Shown one piece after another: positions 59,057-64,000 of a stretch of 64,000 bases of DNA. The stretch is taken from contig JAKFVT010000027.1 of the NCBI GenBank assembly GCA_021732005.1, positions 62,001-126,000 on the forward strand, read 5' to 3'. This DNA is from Mycobacterium sp. (lineage in GTDB: Bacteria > Actinomycetota > Actinomycetes > Mycobacteriales > Mycobacteriaceae). Positions within the stretch are counted from its first letter, which is position 1. Each line of letters begins with the position of its first letter. The position numbers and the translations under genes are program-made. The notes under the pieces are model-generated. The model saw nothing but the letters and a program-made list of their open reading frames with translations. It searched no databases and was not told the DNA's origin.

Positions 59057-62000
59057 CAGTAGCTCACCTCCTGCGGTCGCTTGCGCACCGTCGCCACGAT
59101 GTCGCGCTGATTGCCGGTCGGGCCCAGATAGTTGAACGTGTAGGACAGTTGCGCGTAACCGCCGATCAGATGTGTGGGCTTGACCAGCAGACGGGTCACC
59201 GAGTTGTGGATCCCGCCGCGCCGGCCGGTGGCCACCGACTTCGGCACGTCGATGGTGCGCTCCTGGGCGTGATGGACGTACACCAGACCGTCCGGGATCC
59301 GGTGCGACACGATCGCCCGCCCGACGAAAACCCCGTTGGCGTTGACACATTCGACCCAGTCGTTGTCGGCGACGTCGATCCCGGCGGCGTCCCCGGCGCT
59401 CATCCACACCGTGGGCCCACCCCGGGACAGCGACAGCATCAGCAGGTTGTCCTGGTACTCCGAGTGGATCGACCACTTGCTGTGCGGGGTCAGGTAGCGC
59501 ACGGTCACCTGCGCCGAGCCGTCCGGCCCCAGCCGCGGCTCACCGAACAGCCGGTGCATGTCCAGCGGCGGACGGTAGATCGGCAGCGCCTCACCGGCGT
59601 CCAGCATCCAGTCGTGGTCGAGGTAGAAGTGCATCCTGCCGGTCAGCGTGTGAAAAGGCTTGAGCCGCTCGATGTTCACCGTGAACGGGGCATAGCGCCG
59701 TCCGCCGGTCTCCGAGCCGGACCATTCCGGGGACGTGATCACCGGAACCGGGGCACGCTGGGTGTCGGCGAACGTGATCCGCTTCTCGTCGGAGCCTTCA
59801 GCAAGGTCATGCAGCTGCTTGCCGACCCGCTGCTCGAGGCTACGGAACCCGGCAACGGCCAATGCCCCGTTGGTGGTTCCGGAGAACGACAGGATCGCCT
59901 CGGCGAGTTTGGCGTCGGTGTCGATCGCGGGTCGGCCGTCGCCGGCCCCGCCGAGCATCACCCCATTCTTGTGGGCCAGCCGGGCCGTCTCGTCGGCAAT
60001 CGGGAACGTGACGTTCTTGACGGTGAATCCGGCACTGTCCGCGAGCGGCCCGATACTGGCGAGCTTGTCGGCGATCGCGGTGTAATCGCGTTCAACGACC
60101 GCATAAACGGGGGTGGTCGGCCCCGGCGGCGGCGTCTCCCCCGGGGTGTCGTGCATCAACGGGACGCTGACCAGATCCTTGCGCACACCGAGGTGGGTCC
60201 TGGCCAGCTCGGAAAAGCGCTGCGCCAGAAGGTGGAACGCATCGAAGTCGGTCTTGGCTTCCCACGGCGGATCGATGGCCGGGGTGAACGCGTGCACGAA
60301 CGGATGCATGTCGGTGGAGCTGAGGTCGTGCTTCTCGTACCAGGTGGCCGCTGGCAGCACGACGTCGGACAGCAGGGTGGTCGAGGTCATCCGGAAGTCG
60401 GCCGACACCAGCAGGTCGAGCTTTCCTTCCGGAGCCTGGTCGTGCCAGACGACCTCCGACGGCCGCGGCGCGTCGGGATTCTCCTCGCCGAGCACGTTGT
60501 GATGGGTGCCGAGCAGGTTGCGCAGGAAGTACTCGTTTCCTTTGGCCGAGCTGCCCATCAGATTCGAGCGCCACAGCACCAGCGTGCGCGGCCAGTTCTG
60601 CGGCGCGTCGATGTCCCGGATCGCCGGTTGAAGCCGGCCGTCGCCCAGCGCCGCCGCCACGTAGCCCGCGGCACTGTCGGCCGTCCCGGCGTCGACCGCG
60701 GCCTGCGCATCGTCGGCGACCTGCAGCGGGTTGGTACTGAACTGCGGGTAGAACGGCATCCATCCGTTGGCGGCCGAGGTGGCGATCGCGTCGGCGGTGT
60801 GCGCCCCGGCCAGATGCCCCTGTGCCAGAGGTGAGTTCAGCGAGTCGGCAAGGTAGCCGTCATTGCGCCACTGGTCGGTGTGCATGTACCAATACGACGT
60901 GCCGGGCATGGTGCGCGGCGGCCGCGACCAGTCCAGCGCGTTGGCCAATGAGATCCAGCCGGTGATCGGCCGGCATTTCTCCTGCCCGACGTAATGCGCC
61001 CAGCCGCCGCCGTTGCGGCCCATGCAGCCGGTCAGAATCAGCAGCGACAGGATCGCGCGGTAGGTCACGTCACCGTGGAACCACTGGCAGATGCCGGCGC
61101 CCATGATGATCATCGAGCGGCCCTGGGATTGTTCACTGTTGGTGGCGAACTCGCGGGCGATGCGAATGCACTGGGCCGCAGAGACATTCGTGATGGCGGC
61201 CTGCCAGGCCGGAGTATAGGGAGTGTCGGCGTCGTCGTATCCGGTCGGCCACTGGCCGGGCAGGCCCGGCCGCGCCACCCCGTACTGGGCCAGCATCAGG
61301 TCGAAGACCGTGGTGACGAGGTAACCCCCGACCTCGCGAGCCGGAACCCCGCGCCGCAGCACCGAACCGGATCCGTCGGGCGCGTCGAAGGCGGGCAGCA
61401 ACACCTCGAGCGGCTGGGCGTCCGGACCAGTCATGGTCAGGGCCGGGGTGACACCGTCGAGGTCGAGGTTCCAGAGTCCCTTCCCCGATTCGGCGTATCG
61501 GAAGCCGATGGATCCGTTGGGAACGACTGGTGAGCCGGTGTTCTCGTCGAGAAGGACCGTCTTCCAAGCGTCTTCGGGCACGGTGGCAGCAGACAGGTCC
61601 GCCGCGGTCAAGAACTTGCCCGGCACGAACGCGTCGCCGTGCGGCTCGAGCCGGATCAGGAACGGCAGATCGGTGTAGGTCCGCACGTAGTCGGTGAAGA
61701 ACGGGACGGACCGCTGCACGAAGAACTCGGTGAGCAGCACGTGGCCCATCGCCATCGCCAGGGCGGCATCGGTACCCGGCTGGGCGGGCATCCATTCGTC
61801 GGCGAATTTGGTGTTGTCGGCGTAGTCGGGACTGACGACGACGACTTTCGTTCCGCGATAACGGACTTCGGTCATCCAGTGCGCGTCCGGTGTGCGGGTC
61901 ACCGGCACGTTGGATCCCCACATCATCAGGTAGGTGGCATCCCACCAGTCCCCTGACTCAGGTACGTCGGTCTGGTCGCCGAACACCTGGGGGCTGGCCA

Positions 62001-62691
62001 CCGGCAGGTCGGCGTACCAGTCGTAGAACGACGTCATGACGCCGCCGATGAGCTGAATGAAGCGGGTGCCGACGCAGTGCGAGACCATCGACATCGCCGG
62101 GATCGGCGAGAAACCCGCGCAGCGGTCGGGCCCGTAGGTGGCGATGGTGTTGACGTGGGCCGCGGCCGCGATCTCGATGGCCTCCTGCCACGACGCCCGC
62201 ACCAGGCCGCCCTTGCCGCGGGCCTGCTGATACCGGCGACGACGCTCGGGGTCACCGGTGACGTCCCGCCAGGCCAGGACCGGGTCGCCGAGGCGGGCCT
62301 TGGCCTCCCGGTACATCTCGAGCAGCACCCCACGCACGTACGGATAGCGCACCCGGGTCGGCGAGTAGGTGTACCAGGAGAACGCGGCACCGCGCGGACA
62401 GCCCCGCGGTTCGTATTCCGGACGGTCCGGACCGACCGAGGGATAGTCGGTCTCCTGCATCTCCCAGGTGATGATGCCGTCCTTGACGTACACCTTCCAC
62501 GAACAGGATCCGGTGCAGTTCACCCCGTGAGTGGACCGGACCACCTTGTCGTGGCTCCACCGGTCGCGATAGAAGACATCGCCGGCGCGCCCACCGCGGC
62601 GGAAGACCGCGCGGCCGTCGTCCGACTCCGCCCAGCCGGTGACAAATCGGCCGAGCTTCAGTAGCGCGTCAGACGCGCTGTCCCCTCCCAC
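59056..62691 (-). CDS. narG: Respiratory nitrate reductase alpha subunit
   Basis: NarG reduces nitrate to nitrite at a bis-MGD molybdenum site on the inner face of the membrane, completing anaerobic or microaerobic respiration. The 1211-residue protein shows the FS0 ligands in HGVNCTGSCSWKVYVKDG and CPRGAAFSW, the Mo Asp in SFYDWYADLPVASPQVFGDQTDVPESGDWW, WGSNVPVTRTPDAHW and PVITSPEWSGSETGGRRYAPFT near the C-terminus. I start it at a GTG (before GGDSASDALLKLGRF), the only candidate that matches relatives; CAAGAT 7 nt before it could be a -10. It heads narGHJI. Confidence 0.94.
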   Translation of the reverse strand: MGGDSASDALLKLGRFVTGWAESDDGRAVFRRGGRAGDVFYRDRWSHDKVVRSTHGVNCTGSCSWKVYVKDGIITWEMQETDYPSVGPDRPEYEPRGCPRGAAFSWYTYSPTRVRYPYVRGVLLEMYREAKARLGDPVLAWRDVTGDPERRRRYQQARGKGGLVRASWQEAIEIAAAAHVNTIATYGPDRCAGFSPIPAMSMVSHCVGTRFIQLIGGVMTSFYDWYADLPVASPQVFGDQTDVPESGDWWDATYLMMWGSNVPVTRTPDAHWMTEVRYRGTKVVVVSPDYADNTKFADEWMPAQPGTDAALAMAMGHVLLTEFFVQRSVPFFTDYVRTYTDLPFLIRLEPHGDAFVPGKFLTAADLSAATVPEDAWKTVLLDENTGSPVVPNGSIGFRYAESGKGLWNLDLDGVTPALTMTGPDAQPLEVLLPAFDAPDGSGSVLRRGVPAREVGGYLVTTVFDLMLAQYGVARPGLPGQWPTGYDDADTPYTPAWQAAITNVSAAQCIRIAREFATNSEQSQGRSMIIMGAGICQWFHGDVTYRAILSLLILTGCMGRNGGGWAHYVGQEKCRPITGWISLANALDWSRPPRTMPGTSYWYMHTDQWRNDGYLADSLNSPLAQGHLAGAHTADAIATSAANGWMPFYPQFSTNPLQVADDAQAAVDAGTADSAAGYVAAALGDGRLQPAIRDIDAPQNWPRTLVLWRSNLMGSSAKGNEYFLRNLLGTHHNVLGEENPDAPRPSEVVWHDQAPEGKLDLLVSADFRMTSTTLLSDVVLPAATWYEKHDLSSTDMHPFVHAFTPAIDPPWEAKTDFDAFHLLAQRFSELARTHLGVRKDLVSVPLMHDTPGETPPPGPTTPVYAVVERDYTAIADKLASIGPLADSAGFTVKNVTFPIADETARLAHKNGVMLGGAGDGRPAIDTDAKLAEAILSFSGTTNGALAVAGFRSLEQRVGKQLHDLAEGSDEKRITFADTQRAPVPVITSPEWSGSETGGRRYAPFTVNIERLKPFHTLTGRMHFYLDHDWMLDAGEALPIYRPPLDMHRLFGEPRLGPDGSAQVTVRYLTPHSKWSIHSEYQDNLLMLSLSRGGPTVWMSAGDAAGIDVADNDWVECVNANGVFVGRAIVSHRIPDGLVYVHHAQERTIDVPKSVATGRRGGIHNSVTRLLVKPTHLIGGYAQLSYTFNYLGPTGNQRDIVATVRKRPQEVSY

Positions 62692-62770
62692 CCGGCCAAT
62701 CTTGGCGTGACCGGACCGCGCCCACGTTGCTTTTCGGGGAATAGCGCCACGACAACGAGTTACGGTGCAG

Positions 62771-64000
62771 CTACATCGGGACCGGCGCACCGAAGCCGGG
62801 GATGATCCCGATCGGGATCACCGCCAGCAGAATGGCGCCGACAGCGAACACGATCAGCGTGCGGCGGGTCGGGGGCTCATCGATTTCGGGCTGGTTGCGG
62901 GTGTACAGCAAAAAGACGACCCCGAGGTCGAAGGCGATGATCACCCACCACCGGACCCAATCCACCCCGGTCGCGAACACCGGCAGGATCATCACGATCC
63001 CGACCAGCATGGCCAGCGGCCGGCCCCGCAGGATCGCGATGAACCGCCGGACCGGAACACCTGCGACGTGGCTGATCGCCAGCATGCCGATGACCAGCGT
63101 CGCCAGCCCGTAGACCGTCGAACCGGCCAGTGCGACCACGCCGATGCTACCGACGAAGCGCAGGCCCTCGCTGAAAGTCATGTCGAACAACGGCAGGAAG
63201 GCCCGGCAGAACCAGTCGTGATAGTCGACGTAGTAGTGGAAACCGCTCAGCAGCTGGCCGATGGTCGGTTTGCCGGCCAGCGGATGGTTCATCGGCCCGT
63301 GCTGCACCAGCTGACACAGCTGCGGGGAAACCTTCTGCCTGCCGAATGCGGCCAACGCGAGCGCGATCAGTATGGACGGCCCGAGCGCCGCGACAACAGC
63401 GGTCCAGAACGCCTTGGCGTCGAGGCGCCGCGCGAGCACCGTCAGCGCCGACAGCACGCCGAGCCCGAACAGGAACGGCGTCGCCTCATGGATCAGCGTC
63501 AACACGGCAAGCGTCAAACCGTAGACAGCACTGGCGATTACGGTCGCACGGGCGGTGGCGATCCTGGTCAGCACGACGGCGAAGATGGCCAGCGCGGCGC
63601 CACCCAGCAGATCGGTGCGCGCCGAGAACAGCGCGAACGCGAACCCGAACGGCAGCACGGGGATCAGCAGTGCGATCAGCCGCCGTCGCTGGGAACGACC
63701 GGATCTGACGGCTATCGTCCAGGCCACTGCGGCAAGGCCGAGAACGAAGGCCACCGTCGGAATCCAGCGCAGCACAGCCAGACCGCCGAAGTAGTGCGCG
63801 GTGCCGAACAGGCCCAGCAGCTCGCCGGCAAGACCGCGCCGGATGAAACCCACCGAGTAGTCGATGGCGAAGTAGGAATACCAATAGCCGTCGGGGACCA
63901 CCGTGATCGCAAGCGTCAGAAGCACCGCGGCCCACAACACCAGCAGCACCGTGAACGTGACGAAGAAGCCGCGCCTGCTCCCGGTGTCGACCGCGGTGCT
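62771..64000 (-). CDS. Polytopic membrane protein of unknown function (start beyond window edge)
   Basis: The frame stays open to the window edge, giving at least 409 residues with about nine to ten membrane segments. Loops include DYSVGFIRRGLAGELLG after the first membrane helix, LIHEATPFLFGLG and FHYYVDYHDWFCRAFLPLFDMTFSEGLRF, the latter probably outside. A GTG at 63949 is possible as a start, but it lies within the first hydrophobic segment, preceded by basic residues (GSRRGFFVTFT), so the real start is probably outside. The layout recalls GT-C-type membrane enzymes or flippases, but I cannot assign a family. It stops 79 bp upstream of narG on the same strand. Confidence 0.75.
   Translation of the reverse strand, partial: STAVDTGSRRGFFVTFTVLLVLWAAVLLTLAITVVPDGYWYSYFAIDYSVGFIRRGLAGELLGLFGTAHYFGGLAVLRWIPTVAFVLGLAAVAWTIAVRSGRSQRRRLIALLIPVLPFGFAFALFSARTDLLGGAALAIFAVVLTRIATARATVIASAVYGLTLAVLTLIHEATPFLFGLGVLSALTVLARRLDAKAFWTAVVAALGPSILIALALAAFGRQKVSPQLCQLVQHGPMNHPLAGKPTIGQLLSGFHYYVDYHDWFCRAFLPLFDMTFSEGLRFVGSIGVVALAGSTVYGLATLVIGMLAISHVAGVPVRRFIAILRGRPLAMLVGIVMILPVFATGVDWVRWWVIIAFDLGVVFLLYTRNQPEIDEPPTRRTLIVFAVGAILLAVIPIGIIPGFGAPVPM

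Noticed and set aside
62692..62770. DosR/FNR-type site before narG
   Set aside because: No sequence resembling the known 20-bp DosR box or a TTGAT-N4-ATCAA site is visible in the 79-bp gap.

Overview
The window is high-GC actinobacterial DNA and reads as a chromosome segment of a mycobacterium, most likely a fast-growing Mycolicibacterium-type species. This rests on protein resemblance (PriA-type HisA, BsaP, NasN, BioQ, DnaE1 with an intact PHP domain), on many genes that seem to start without a 5' leader, and on gene order. From left to right the backbone follows the M. tuberculosis order Rv1611 to Rv1546 in reverse, as I recall it: trp, his, nad, bioB, bioFDA, trehalose synthesis, ilvA, dnaE1. 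Nearly every base is coding. No intergenic stretch reaches 300 bp, and I saw no rRNA, tRNA, insertion sequence, prophage or CRISPR array.

Region 1 (1-12 kb) holds amino-acid biosynthesis. trpE, a Trp-operon membrane protein and trpC are followed by an unlinked peroxiredoxin, an orphan ABC ATPase and a secreted flavin oxidoreductase. Next is the tightly overlapped operon hisD-C-B-H-A-impA-F-I. Region 2 (12-25 kb) holds cofactors. nadABC lies opposite an NrtR-type regulator with a clear palindromic operator. The biotin genes bioB-bsaP and bioFD carry BioQ boxes, with bioQ opposite bioB and bioA downstream. Region 3 (25-34 kb) has an envelope acyltransferase and treX-treY-treZ, which turn glycogen into trehalose.

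Region 4 (33.7-45 kb, minus strand) is a co-directional nitrate assimilation run. It has nasN (nitrate reductase fused to a flavoprotein reductase), a NarK transporter, nirB, nirD, a HemD with a winged-helix tail and a sirohydrochlorin chelatase for siroheme. ilvA is attached by overlap at the end. Region 5 (45-54.8 kb) holds a TetR/efflux pair, a MerR-SRPBCC-PPOX divergon, a transglutaminase-like protein, dnaE1 and small membrane proteins. Region 6 (54.8-62.7 kb) is the respiratory operon narGHJI plus a second NarK-type transporter. A membrane protein cut by the window edge ends the segment.

Most genes are well-known conserved families. The parts I would look at again are regulatory or structural: a 14-codon Trp-Trp-Tyr leader ORF, the NrtR, BioQ, TetR and MerR operators, a decayed YjbR-like gene, convergent genes that share CTAG stop codons, and assimilatory and respiratory nitrate systems lying close together.
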